Notes under the pieces: model-generated
Database searches by the model: none
Told to the model about the DNA's origin: nothing
What the model saw: the letters and a program-made list of their open reading frames with translations, nothing else
Made by a program: the position numbers and the translations under genes
Shown: in pieces, positions 22,538-33,234 of the stretch
Layout of the letters: each line of letters opens with the position of its first letter
How positions within the stretch are numbered: position 1 is the first letter of the stretch
Source: Raffaelea ambrosiae
Lineage: Eukaryota; Ascomycota; Sordariomycetes; Ophiostomatales; Ophiostomataceae
Assembly (NCBI GenBank): GCA_002778195.1
Contig: PCDI01000017.1
Coordinates: 498,872-562,871, forward strand
Length of the DNA: 64,000 bases
Direction: 5' to 3'

Positions 22538-23605
22538 AGAGGAGGGAAACCTGGGGAATTTGGAGGAGCAAAGGAAAGTTTGGGGCGGCGCCGTTCTTGG
22601 TGGACATCCTTCATGCGGGGAAGGGAACTAAATTGGATGGCCCCAAGTCTGTGGATGCGCCTGCTATTGTTGTGTTGGGACAACGGAGATCATTTTCCGA
22701 CCAGCTCATTCGAGGTCCGTCTGGGGGTTGGGATGCGCGAACAGTCTTGGCCTGAAGCCAATAAAAGAAACAAAACAAAACAAAAAACAAGAAAACTCTC
22801 AACAAACGCGTCCATATCAAGCAAAAAGGACCCTGCCCAGACATCTTGCACCAGCGTGACCAGAAAGACATCGCAGCCTTCTCTCCGGGCACGGCCTAGC
22901 ATCATGCCTCCCTTGAGCCGGAGTGCATATGCATTTGTCGTGCCTTTGCCCCAACCGACCAAACAAAGAGCGGCTATGACAAATGTCCAAGATGTCCCAA
23001 GACCCCAGCCCGCGGGAGAACGTGAAACAGATGCAGAGACGTGCAGCAACGATGAAGTAAGATGAAGTAAGATGAAGCCAAGTGCAGCCAGACGCAGCCA
23101 ATATACGCCAATTCTTTTAAGCCACTGTTACGCAAAAGCCAAGCAGCTGTCTCTCCAAATGGTTGCTTGCCCAAAAAGCTACCCCTCACCTTCGCAGCCA
23201 AGGTGCTCTAAGTTCGGTTCGCTTCTCTTCGACCGGACTGGCAAGCATTACCCGGAAACCTGTCAAGTTTGCGATAAGGACACGCCAACTCCCATGCTGT
23301 AGTCTCCCCTCACCCTCTCTCCTCCCGCAGCATGTTGTGCCGAGCTCGTTCCCCCGTTTTTTGGTTATAAATGACGGACCCTCGGTCCAGTTCTCACGAG
23401 CTCGAGGGGTGTGCGTGTGTGTGTGTGCGAGTGTCTCTTTGCAAGTCACAAGACATTCAAGGCTTTCGTTGTGCGCTTGGCTTCCATGGCTAGAGTGTAG
23501 CAAACACATTGTTGTTTTTGCTCTGTATTTGCTTTCTCTTAATCCAACTTCACATTCACACCTCTCTCTCTCCCCCTCTCTCTCCTACACACACACCCAC
23601 CCAAA
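22538..23605. other. Spacer upstream of the esterase
   Basis: About 1.07 kb without a convincing ORF. It includes short direct GATGAAGTAA-type repeats at 23051-23075 and GT/CT-rich leader DNA from about 23400 to 23600, before the ATG at 23606. Confidence 0.55.
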
Positions 23606-24924
23606 ATGGGCGTCGACCCCGACCAGCCCGTCCGCCTCAAGGAGGCGCTCGACTACATCACCCTCGACCCCAGCAACAAGGGCGGCCCCAAGTATGGCCA
23701 CTACGCCGAGCTCGACCCGACCTTTGCCGCCATCAAGGAGGGTGCCGACGCCGCCGTTGCCGGGCTCTGGTTTGCCGACACCTGGGAGGCCTTCCGCAAC
23801 AACTGGAAGGCCCCGCCCGTTCTGCCCGCCGACTGCCCCCAGCCGGGCCAGGACGTCGTCGAGTCCTACCAGCAGATCCCCGTGCACGACGGCGCCACCA
23901 TCGAGATCAAGGTCATGAAGTCGGTCTACAACAAGGCCACCGACAACGTGTGTGTCCTGCGCATCCACGGCGGCGGCTGGGCCGTGGGCTGGCACGGCAC
24001 CGAGGCCGTGGAGAACCTGCACGCGGCCGCCAACCGGCACGTTGTGCTTGTCAGCATTGACTACCGGCTGTAGGTCCCCCCCCCTGTGACTGCTGCTGTC
24101 CAGGGTGCTAACCACATCCTGCGCGTAGAGCGCCCGAGTACCGGTACCCCATCCCGCTCAACGACTGCGTCGACACGCTCAAGTGGGTCAAGGCCAATGC
24201 CGCGTCTCTGAGCATCCACCCGGAGAAGATTGTTCTCCTCGGTGGAAGTTCTGGCTCGAACCTGGTAACTAGGTGGCCCGTTCAAACAACTTGCTCATGT
24301 TCCAGGGCCAACGCCTCCTAACCCTGTAGGCCATCTGCACCGCCCTCAAGGCCCAAGACGAGGGCATCTCCGGCCTCATCGGCATGGTCCTCGACTGGCC
24401 CGTGGGTGCCCATCCCCTGCTGTTCCCGCAGCTGCGCAAAGAGGGCTACGAGCTCGAGAGCTACATGCAAAACGCCGACGCCTCCGTGGTCAGCGCCCTC
24501 AAGATGGAGTTCTTCTGGGAGGCCTACGCCCCCACAGTCGAGGCCGACCCTTACCACTCGCCCCTGGTCGCGAAGACCTTTACAGGCCTACCGCCAGCTC
24601 GTAAATTTCCTCCCCCCCCTCCGTTGTCTTTTTTTTTCGAGATACTTCTCTCCTTCTTTTCCATTTCATTCTCGGACTCAACTCACCTGCTCAAACTCTT
24701 TCCTAACACCATCAGTCGTCCAGGTTGGAGGGTATGACCCTCTGCGAGACGAGGCCCTTGCCCTCGCCGAAAAGCTGCAGAAGGACGGCGTGCCCACAGA
24801 GCTGCATGTCTACCAGGGACTGCCGCACTGCTTCAACATGGTGCTGCCCGATGCACCCGTGTCGAAGCTGTTCCAATTGCGTCAGAATGCGTTCTTGGAG
24901 AAGCTGATCAAGAAGGCAAAATAG
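23606..24924 (+). CDS. Alpha/beta-hydrolase, HSL-like esterase/lipase
   Basis: Four exons: 23606-24069, 24129-24264, 24330-24600 and 24716-24924. The product is 359 residues and begins with a good ATG after a CT-rich leader. It has the hormone-sensitive-lipase/Abhydrolase_3 signatures. The oxyanion motif HGGGW starts at residue 121, followed by DYRLAPEYRYP. The nucleophile elbow GGSSG has S195 as nucleophile. A GGYDPLRDE block carries D298, and GLPHCFN carries H328. All three catalytic residues appear only after splicing. There is no signal peptide or membrane segment, so it is probably cytosolic. Family members hydrolyse small esters, and some modify drugs or secondary metabolites. The substrate cannot be told, and neighbouring genes give no pathway hint. 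Confidence 0.9.
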
Positions 24925-25330
24925 CCGCAGACATATTTCAATAAACACCAAATAAATAAAAACACGATAATTGATGATATTGAAGCATTTTTATGAGAGA
25001 ACAAAAGTCCATTCAATTCAGTTTGGTGTAACTATTACTCAGAGAACAAGAGGAGAAAAAAAGACCCTAGTAGTGGGATAGCGGTGTAAGTCCGTGCATC
25101 AGGCACAGGTTGCCCCGCAACAGTGGTCAACAATCCTACCACTACCCTAGAGGGCCCCCCCCCAAAATTGAGGCTCTTTCCAAAAAAATGTTGCATCGAC
25201 TTTATTCCCCAGTTCCTCTGATATAGCTGTACCGTTGTCAAGGGTTGCACTGTCCACCGTCGCTACCAAACGCAGCAACATCATCAATTTGGCATTGACT
25301 TCAATTCGGGCCCAAGACTCAACCACCGCA
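24925..25330. other. Short spacer upstream of the Aurora kinase
   Basis: About 400 bp containing A/T-rich 3' sequence of the esterase gene and the Aurora promoter. No TATA box is evident. Confidence 0.5.
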
Positions 25331-26752
25331 ATGGCTCCGCAAACTCTGGAGGCGCGCTTCGAGCGCTTGAATGTGGAAGATGCTAACAAGGAGAACTCGC
25401 CCGTGGCCAAGGTGCGTTGGTTGCATTGCCTGGGGCTTCTTGGCCTTCCATCAGACCGCTCTAATTGTTCCTGCAGATCCGAGTCCCGCTCAACTCCAAG
25501 ATGACAGCGCTCCAGTACAAGTCCGGCCAGCACAAGCCGGCCAGCATTGCCAAGGCTGCGGCCGTGCAGCACAAGCTCGTTGAGCCGCCGACGTCGCCCA
25601 CGCGCAAGCCTCTGGCTACCAAAGTGCTGGCAGCATCACCACAGAGAAAGGAAGTTACGCCCACGGCCAGGATCATCGGTGGCGGTGGCGGCAGCGGCAG
25701 CGGCAGCGGCAGCGGTGGAGGCCAGGCCGAGCACAAGCAGGTTGCCGCGATACGAGCATCGGAGGCGCCGGGAGGCGAAGAAGCCGAACGATTGCGAAGC
25801 AGCGTCCGACTGTCCTCGCCCGCTCCGCCGTTGGCACTCAAGATGTGGCACCTCGGCATGTTTGAGATCGGCCGGCCGCTGGGCAAGGGCCAGTTTGGCC
25901 GCGTCTACCTCGCCCGCGAGCGCACCACGGGCTTCATCTGCGCCCTCAAGGTCATGCACAAAGCCGAGATCCAGCACTCGGGCTACGAAAAGCAGGTCCG
26001 CCGCGAGATCGACATCCAGAGCAACCTGTGCCACCCCAACGTGCTCAAGCTCTACAGCCACTTCCACGACGCCAAGCGCATCTTCTTGGTGCTCGAGTTT
26101 GCCGGCCAGGGCGAGCTCTACAAGCATCTGCGGAAACAGCGCCGGTTCCCCGAGGCCAAGGCGGCCGTCTACCTGGCCCAGATGGCCAGCGCCCTCCGGC
26201 ACATCCACCGCAAGCACGTGATCCACCGCGACATCAAGCCGGAAAACATCCTGGTCGGGCTGCACGGGGAGCTCAAGCTGTCCGACTTTGGCTGGAGCGT
26301 GCACGCACCGGCCGCGCACAACCGGCGGGAGACCCTGTGCGGGACCTTGGACTACCTGCCGCCGGAGATGGTCAGCCGGCGGGCCCACGACGACGCAGAC
26401 CGGTCGTACGACAACCGGGTGGATCTGTGGTCGCTGGGCGTGCTGCTGTACGAGTTTCTGGTAGGCGAGGCGCCGTTTGAAGACACGCGGGAGATGACGG
26501 CACGACGAATCGCCCGAGCGGACATGACGATCCCGGCCTACATCAGTGCCGAGGCGCGGGACTTGCTTCAGAAGGTGAGCACGGGCAGCGTACTAATCTG
26601 GGGTGGGTGGCACTTGGGGACTTTTGTCAGAAGACTAACAGCAACACCAGTTACTCGTTGTGGACCCGAGGAAACGGCTCCCACTAGAGGACATTGAGAA
26701 ACACCCTTGGGTGGTCAAGTACTGCCAGAGAGACGGCAAACCGAAACGGTGA
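25331..26752 (+). CDS. ark1: Aurora-family serine/threonine kinase (Ipl1/Ark1)
   Basis: Three exons: 25331-25411, 25477-26574 and 26651-26752. The product is 426 residues. A basic, Ser/Pro-rich N-terminal region carries a KEN-like motif (ANKENSP, near residue 20) and a short Gly/Ser run. The kinase domain starts near residue 155. Visible landmarks are [18 protein letters not shown] (K185), [10 protein letters not shown] (D279), and DFGWSVHAP (D297), which is diagnostic of Aurora. The activation loop is [16 protein letters not shown], with the conserved activating threonine at T313. The last exon closes the domain with HPWVVKYC. As the Aurora of this fungus it should act in the chromosomal passenger complex, correcting kinetochore attachment and acting in spindle function. 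The KEN motif suggests APC/C turnover, an inference. Confidence 0.95.
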
Positions 26753-28373
26753 AGTGCGCAACACAAAACAGCTGGTCTGACACAAATGACAACATGGCTG
26801 GCTCCGGTAAAGGACCTCAAGAGACATGGGGTCAAGAGTGCACGGCATCTGTCCTGAGCCGAGGCGTTCAGTCCTGGAAACGTTTTCTCAGGATACCTCG
26901 GCAGATGTCGATCCACACCGGATTCTGCCGCATCCCCGGAGGCCAAGACGTCTCCAGACAGACGAGGCTTTCCGAAAATGGATATCCTTGCATGCTACCA
27001 AGCATACCGAGAAGGGCTGCATGTGGCTAGAAAAGCAGAAGGATCTTATCAGTTCCCCTTGGCCGAACGGGTTCCTGGGGGTACCTGTGGGATTAAGACG
27101 GCAAGGATCGAGAAGGAGAGACAGGGCGACAGAAAGCCAAAAAAAAAAAAAAAAGGCTTTCCCCGGAGCACTAAGCCGGGCTGTTATCAGCGGCCATCTA
27201 CGCATATGACAAGCAACCCTATTTCTTTCCTCGGCTGGGAAGGGGTTAAGGAAGATTAGATCATCTGACAATTGGGAAAGATGCTGACTGCCTTGAAAGG
27301 GAGACTACAATTTGGTGACGATACATAGTTCGTAGCTTCCGAGGTGTTTTCTCGAAAACCGCACGGGTCCAGACCATGGCACTAAACCGTAAACGGAAAC
27401 CAAGCACAGTTAGAAGCTCCATTGCTTTGTTGGAGGCCAGACCCGCTCTGGCTGGAGGGTCCAAGCTTTCCCCGTTCGGCACCTGCCAGCAGGGGGGGGA
27501 GGTTTGGTGGCCTCAACGACCAAAGACCGTGCTATCGAAGCGGTGAGTGAGGTTTTGTTGAGAGAGACAATGGCTGTCTGGGCAGCCTATGATTGAATAG
27601 ATATCTCGCAAGGTTGAGCAGAATGGAAACAGCCATGCAAACAGCTACGAGACGGACTAAACGGGTTCTATGTCATTCACCGCCTATGTTGTCTGGAAGT
27701 ATCTTTATCAGGGGGGGTAGTAAAAATGGAAGGCGCGATTGTGTGGTCTTGCTGTACGATGCGAAAATCTCGTAACTACGACCCTCAAGACCGAATGGAC
27801 TGGGAAGGAGCGAACGGCGCAAAGTAGACAAACAATAGCACAAAACAGCTCACGCTTGCCTGATTGTCTCTCAATTTGGGTGTCCCTTCTCGTGACGTCC
27901 AGTGGCTTGTCCCCCGTGGCGTTCATTGGTTGCCACAGGGCCCTTCCACTGCCCAAGAGCCCAGTTGATCCAATGACCCAGACCCATTCCCAACCAGATC
28001 GCCGCAAAACCCACTTCTGCCCAGTTTCTCTGACAAAGCTCCCGAGAACCCTTTAGTGCTTCCCTTCGTCCCCGCCCACTGCATGACCTTGTGTGACTCC
28101 CTCGACTCACGCTTTCTTTCTTTTAACCTCGTCTTAACCGAACTGCCACGCAAGAGTCGACGGACTTCCGGGAATTGGGTCGCTCGTGACTTTTGCTCAT
28201 TATTCCCCTTGTTTCCACTTCCCATTTTCCAGTCTGCAATTGTGTTGTGTCCCTTGCTTTTGAGTCTCTTTGCAAGCTATCAAAGTCCCTCAACAGCTCA
28301 TTGATTGTGCCTCAACCGCTCACCACAACACCCCAACAGCCCCCTTTCCGCCTCTTCTTCTTCTTCTTCCACC
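26753..28373. other. 1.6 kb spacer
   Basis: No supportable gene. Contains an A-run at 27139-27153 and G-runs near 27492 and 27711. CT-rich leader DNA (28230-28370) precedes the ATG at 28374. Confidence 0.55.
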
Positions 28374-29193
28374 ATGACTAGAGTAACTGCACCCATCGGC
28401 AAGCTCACGCGGATCGTGGCAACTGCTCCGGCCGTAGCCCGCCCTGCCTACATTCGCCAGGCTTCACAGACGGCCGCGGCGGCCAGCCAGGCCATCCGGT
28501 CAGAACTGACGCGGGACGATGTAAGTCTGCGGTTGTGCTAGACTGGGCTTTCTTTTCTTTTTTTTGGACTTTCCCATGATATCTGTTCCTTTCTATGCCC
28601 TTATTTCGGATACCAGTCCCTGTTTGCAATTGCCAATTCTTAGTTGTCATTGCTAGTTTCCAGGTCATAAAGGGCCACAACTAACTCGCTGCTGCTAGAC
28701 CACCTTCACAGCCTCTCACCGCCCACAACCACGGAAACCGACCACCCTCTCTTCCTCTTCTCCTCGCTCCTTCCACACCACCGCCCCGAGGCCTGCCCGC
28801 GGCGACCAGAGCACAATTGATTATTTTGTGCTGCCCGACTACGTCGAGTCCAGAGAGACCGACAACGACCGGCCCCTCCGCGTGCCCATCCTGCCGGACA
28901 ACTACAGCCCCGACCGCACCGAGTTCAACAACCGCGACAAGTTCGATGCACCCGTGGCACCGCCGCCGGAGATTCTTGTCGTGGCTGCCAACCCGGAGAA
29001 CGTGACGCCTGCATCGGCGCTGGCGGCGGTCGAGCACGTGGCCGTGGACGGCGTGGAGCTCAAGTTTGCGCACAGCGACGGAAGTGACATCCGGGCTAGC
29101 CGCGAGCATGGCCAGGGCATGTTGAAAGATCTGTGGAAGGGTCTGGTGGAGGATGTGTTTGGTCCGGAGCACCAGAAGAAGACGGCAGCTTAG
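28374..29193 (+). CDS. Probable mitochondrial protein of unknown function
   Basis: Exon 1 is 28374-28520 and exon 2 is 28699-29193. The intron at 28521-28698 has a perfect GTAAGT donor, an ACTAAC branch site and a TAG acceptor. The product is 213 residues. The first 60 or so residues are rich in Ala, Arg, Thr and Ser and almost free of acidic residues (MTRVTAPIGKLTRIVATAPA), like a mitochondrial presequence. A Ser/Pro/Arg stretch with an RSFHTT-type motif follows. The rest is a compact acidic domain with DYFVLPDYVE and ILPDNYSPDRTEF. I recognise no family. Location is inferred from the N-terminus alone. A run of twenty G residues begins three bases after the stop codon. Confidence 0.78.
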
Positions 29194-29196
29194 GGT

Positions 29197-29216
29197 GGGG
29201 GGGGGGGGGGGGGGGG
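29197..29216. repeat. G20 homopolymer next to a stop codon
   Basis: Twenty consecutive G residues start three bases after the TAG at 29191-29193, so the tract is transcribed as poly-G in the 3' untranslated region. Exact length is unreliable in sequencing. Confidence 0.85.
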
Positions 29217-29446
29217 CGGAGTTCCCGAACAGTCACCGAACTCTTCCGCGTCTGCTTTCCAGTCTGACCCCTGTGTCTCTCTCCATCTCGTTCTCTTCGT
29301 TACACTTTACACTTTATACTGCACTTTCTTTCCTTTTGTCTTTGGCGGTTCATCTGTCTACCGCGGTTGGGGGGGCTTTGGGCCAGGGGATTCAATGCGC
29401 CGGAGCAACATAACTTTTTTTTTTTGAAAACAAATCGAACCATATA

Positions 29447-29466
29447 AAGCCCGGATTGCCGGGCTT
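29447..29466. repeat. GC-rich hairpin in a 3' flank
   Basis: AAGCCCGG and CCGGGCTT form a perfect 8-bp stem around a 4-nt loop, about 250 bp after the stop codon of the gene at 28374-29193. Confidence 0.6.
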
Positions 29467-31095
29467 CGGATCTGAACGACTATTCATTGATGGCATACGA
29501 AAACTGGAATCTGGTTTTCTTTTTCTCTTTCTTTCTCTTTCTTATTGTTTGAGTATCATGTATTTGCGTGTACTTGTATCATCTTTCCTGTAACGAATGC
29601 TTGCATATGCTCTGTCATGATGGCTGCTGCTGAGCAAAGCCATACCTTGTTACCAGAGAGGCCAGGATTGACACCCAGTCAGCACAAGTGGCCAGATGCC
29701 GTCATAACGCGCAGCCAAGAAATGAGGGGACGTTCCGGCACAGTGAGAAGTCGACGAACGCTCCTGGGCCCTCGGCCTAGAACTGGACCTCCAGAGAAGG
29801 ACCAGAGGAGGAGAGAGCGAGTCCACTTTTTTTCACCGAAGAAGACTACTGGACAGAACTCTACAGGCGCTCTTCCTCTTTCGTGGTTGTGCATTAGAAA
29901 CCAAAACGCAGGCGGTGCCAATCTGTGACGAGGATCGGCAAGATCACAAAGAACAAAAAAACGAAAGTGTGGAGGCGATGGAGGAGCCTACTGGCTCTTC
30001 CCCCCCCCTTTCCCACCTGGACAGCTCCTTCTACTGGGCGTCTACAGTCATCACTCTCCCGTTCTCTTGGAAATCCACTTGGTTAAGGGGCGGAGAGGGG
30101 AAAACCACCCACTGTGTGCAAGTAGTTTGTGACGGGCACAAAATAATAGAGCGCGGCCCAGTCGAAAGCCACACTGGCCGACCAGAAACCCCGTTGGGCT
30201 CTGTGTGCTCCAAGGGGGGGGGGGGGGGGCTCCGGAATACGCGGGAAAAGGAGAGCAATGTGGTATGGCCTGTAAGATACAGAGAGCCACCGAGAGCAAG
30301 ATTGGGAGGCTGTATGTGACTCTAGACGGCACGGAAGCAGGGGAGGGTGAGCGCTATGGGCTGTAAGCAAGGCAGGTAAGATTCTCGGACAGTGTCTGAG
30401 GCCTTACTTAGCAGGGGGTTTGTTATATGTCTTACCGTTACGAGTAGCAAGAAGGGATACGTTAATACGTGGGGAGACTCTGCCGAAGCCGTTCCTAATA
30501 TGTATTTTTTCCAGATCCTCTTTTTTTTAGGAAAAAAAAATTGTTGCATCTGACATCCGTGTTGCACAGGGCTTCTCTTTCTTTCTCTTCTCACCTTTGT
30601 TCTCTTTCCCATTGTTTGGCCTTGGGTTTCTATTGTGTCAATCTCATCGCCAGATATTCCCACAACTTCAGATGAGAGAGACAGCCCAAACGAGACGATC
30701 CAGACATACCTGCAGACATCCTGCGAGCGAATCGAACGACGAGACGAACGCGAGTTCTGGACCCAATCCCGCGAGAGGCTGAAAGAGACAGCAGCGACAC
30801 AACCAAACAGTTGAAGACTCGACACTCCCTGCGAGAACAAGAGACAGCATACAGCAGAGGACCGACAGGATCAGAAATCAGCAAGAAGGAAGAAGGGGGA
30901 CACAAAAAAGCCAAAAGGAAGATGCGCTAGACACAAGGGATTTTTTTTTGTCTTCGCTGTCTGGCTGGTCCTTTGTGCGTGTTGTGTGTGTGCATCGTCT
31001 GCATATGCGGAGCAGCGTGAACAAAGAAGGGGAAGAGCACCAAAAAAAAAACACCGACAATTAACAAGCAAATAGGGGAGAGGGGCCTGTTCACC

Positions 31096-32666
31096 ATGCA
31101 GAGGAGAGCCAGTGCCGCTGGCGCTGGCGCAGGTGCAGGCGCTGGCCCGGGCGGCGCACCTCCTGTTCCTGCGGTGCCTGCAGTGCCTGCTGTGCCTGCA
31201 GCAGCTGCTGCGGGCGGTTCCACGCCGACGGGGGGCGGGGCTCCCTTTTTCTCGTCGGTGTATTACAGCCACGCCAGCAACAGTACAGGCGTCGCAACTG
31301 GCCCCACGCCAACATCGCGATCACGTCCCGGGACCAGCGCCGGCGAACAGCAGCGCAACGATACGAACAACAACAACAACAACAACAACGAGCCACCTTT
31401 GCCGCCCCTGCCACCACCACCACCACCACCAGGCAGCGACACGCCCGCGCAGCAGCCGTTCCCGCCTGGCTTCACCCTGCAGCAGCCGTTCCCGCCTGGC
31501 TTCACCCTGCAGCAGCCGCCCCCCCGACCGCCGCGACCCAGCGTCTTGACCAAGGACCGGCGGCCGTCGCTCAGCAAGAAGGCCTCGTTTACCACGCGGC
31601 GCCGCGCCTCCTCGTCCAACGGGTCCGGCAGCGCCGGTGGGCCTTTGGGGTACCAGCAACACCAGAGCAGCGGCAGCATCAGCGCCGCCAGCGGGGGGAA
31701 TCCCTTTGCCGAGACGTTTGGCGGGCGCACCACGGCCGCGAGCACGGCGAGTGGCACCACCACGACAACGACGACCACGTCCACGTCGACCACGACAGCC
31801 ACGACGGCCACGACCATCACGTCACCCCCGACCAACCTCTTCCAGCAACAAATCGCCCAGATCCAGCAGCAGCAGCTGCGGCAGCAGCAGCAGATCGCCA
31901 CGATGATGGGAACGACGATGCTCAGCACCAACGGCCTGCCGCTGACCGGCAGCCTGTCCAACATGGCCGGCACCACGATTGCGCCGTCGGCCATCCTGTC
32001 CAGCAACAACAGCGCCGGCGGCGGCGCCAGCCTCATGCAGTCCGAGTCGGCCATGATGCACCAGCACATCCAGGACCTGGCCAACAAGCGCATCTCCACG
32101 CTGGACTATCTGCGGAAGGCGTACGTTTTTTTTTTTTTTTTTTTTNNNNNNNNNNNNNNNNNNNNNNNNNNNNNNNNNNNNNNNNNNNNNNNNNNNNNNN
32201 NNNNNNNNNNNNNNNNNNNNNNNNNNNNNNNNNNNNNNNNNNNNNCCCCCCCCTCCAGTCATGATGGCCGCGTCTACTGGTTCAATACTCTCCGCTTCGA
32301 CAAGTCCGACCTCGCCCGCATGCCCTACTTCGACCCCCGCCGCCTCGCCCGCCGCGCCACCAACTACCTGCTTCTGGGCCTCTCCCTGCCCGCCGTTGTC
32401 GACCTCAACTCCAGCACGGCGCTCGAGCTCCTCCGCAGCCTCAACGCTCTGCTCTCCGAGTTCGACACCTACCAGCAGCTCCACTCCGAGACCGGCTCCG
32501 GCAGCGCCGCCAGCTCGCTCTCGCGCGCCGCCCGGCTGCCGCACATGTTCCGCCGCGCCGCGCCCGGAGGCAAGGCCCGGCGGACCAGCAGCAGTGCCGC
32601 GTCCGGCGTGGGTGGTGATTTCGGAGGCGACGGAAGAGGCGACGGAAGCCATGTAGGAAATGGCGT

Positions 32667-32703
<37 letters not shown>

Positions 32704-33234
32704 ATGGACGGCGGTCTCAGCACCATAGGCGGCAGCACGCTGACGCTGGTCACCAGCGAGGGCGGCGGCGGCATGGGCGGACCCGGAAACGGGGGTGGTG
32801 GTGGTGGTGGAGGCGGTACAAACGGGGTGTCCAGCAACGGAGCCGTCGCGGTGGCCGCGGCCACGGCGGCCGCGACGGCTTCGGCCACGGCCACGACGGC
32901 CTTTTCCACGCTCTACGACCACAACGCGGACCTGCTGCCCGGCGAGGAGTACGCGCTGCTGCTGACGCCGAGCCTGCCGTTTGACCCCGACTTTTTCGAG
33001 ACGTTTGCGACGCTGTGCGACGTCCTGATCGACTGCTACACGCGCATTCTGAGCCTGGTGCCGACGTCGCGGGAATGCACGGCGCCCGTGGTGGAGCAGT
33101 TCACCAAGGCGGACGGGCGGGTGCGGAAGCTGCTGGTGCAGGGCGCGGTCAAGGAGTTTGAGGACTACAGCCGGGGCGGCGTCAAGGCGGAGGTGGCCAA
33201 CATAGGGAAGGTCGTTTTGGGAGGGTTGATGTGA
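31096..33234 (+). CDS. Conserved fungal protein with long low-complexity regions; N-gap in intron
   Basis: Exon 1 is 31096-32120 and exon 2 is 32259-33234. The intron donor is GTACGT and the acceptor CTCCAG. The intron contains poly-T, the 100-N gap and poly-C, so its true length is unknown. The predicted product is 666 residues. The N-terminal 300 residues are Ala/Gly/Pro-, Asn- and Gln-rich, with a duplicated QQPFPPGFTL unit. A conserved-looking core spans the splice (NKRISTLDYLRKA joined to HDGRVYWFNTLRF) and continues through RMPYFDPRRLARRATNYLLL. A poly-Gly insert follows, then a second conserved block near the C-terminus (PSLPFDPDFFETFATLCDVL) ending in GKVVLGGLM. From memory such two-block proteins are widespread in filamentous ascomycetes, but I cannot name a function. 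The rest of the protein is inferred from an intact frame on both sides of the gap. Confidence 0.82.
32146..32245. other. Assembly gap of 100 Ns
   Basis: A run of exactly 100 Ns lies between a T-run and a C-run inside the intron of the 31096-33234 gene. The round length suggests a placeholder of unknown size. Confidence 0.98.

Larger units (their letters stand above)
29194..31095. other. 1.9 kb spacer
   Basis: Starts with a G20 tract, then a hairpin at 29447-29466. Another G-run lies at 30218-30229. No convincing gene. The last 200 bp should hold the promoter and leader of the gene at 31096. Confidence 0.55.
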
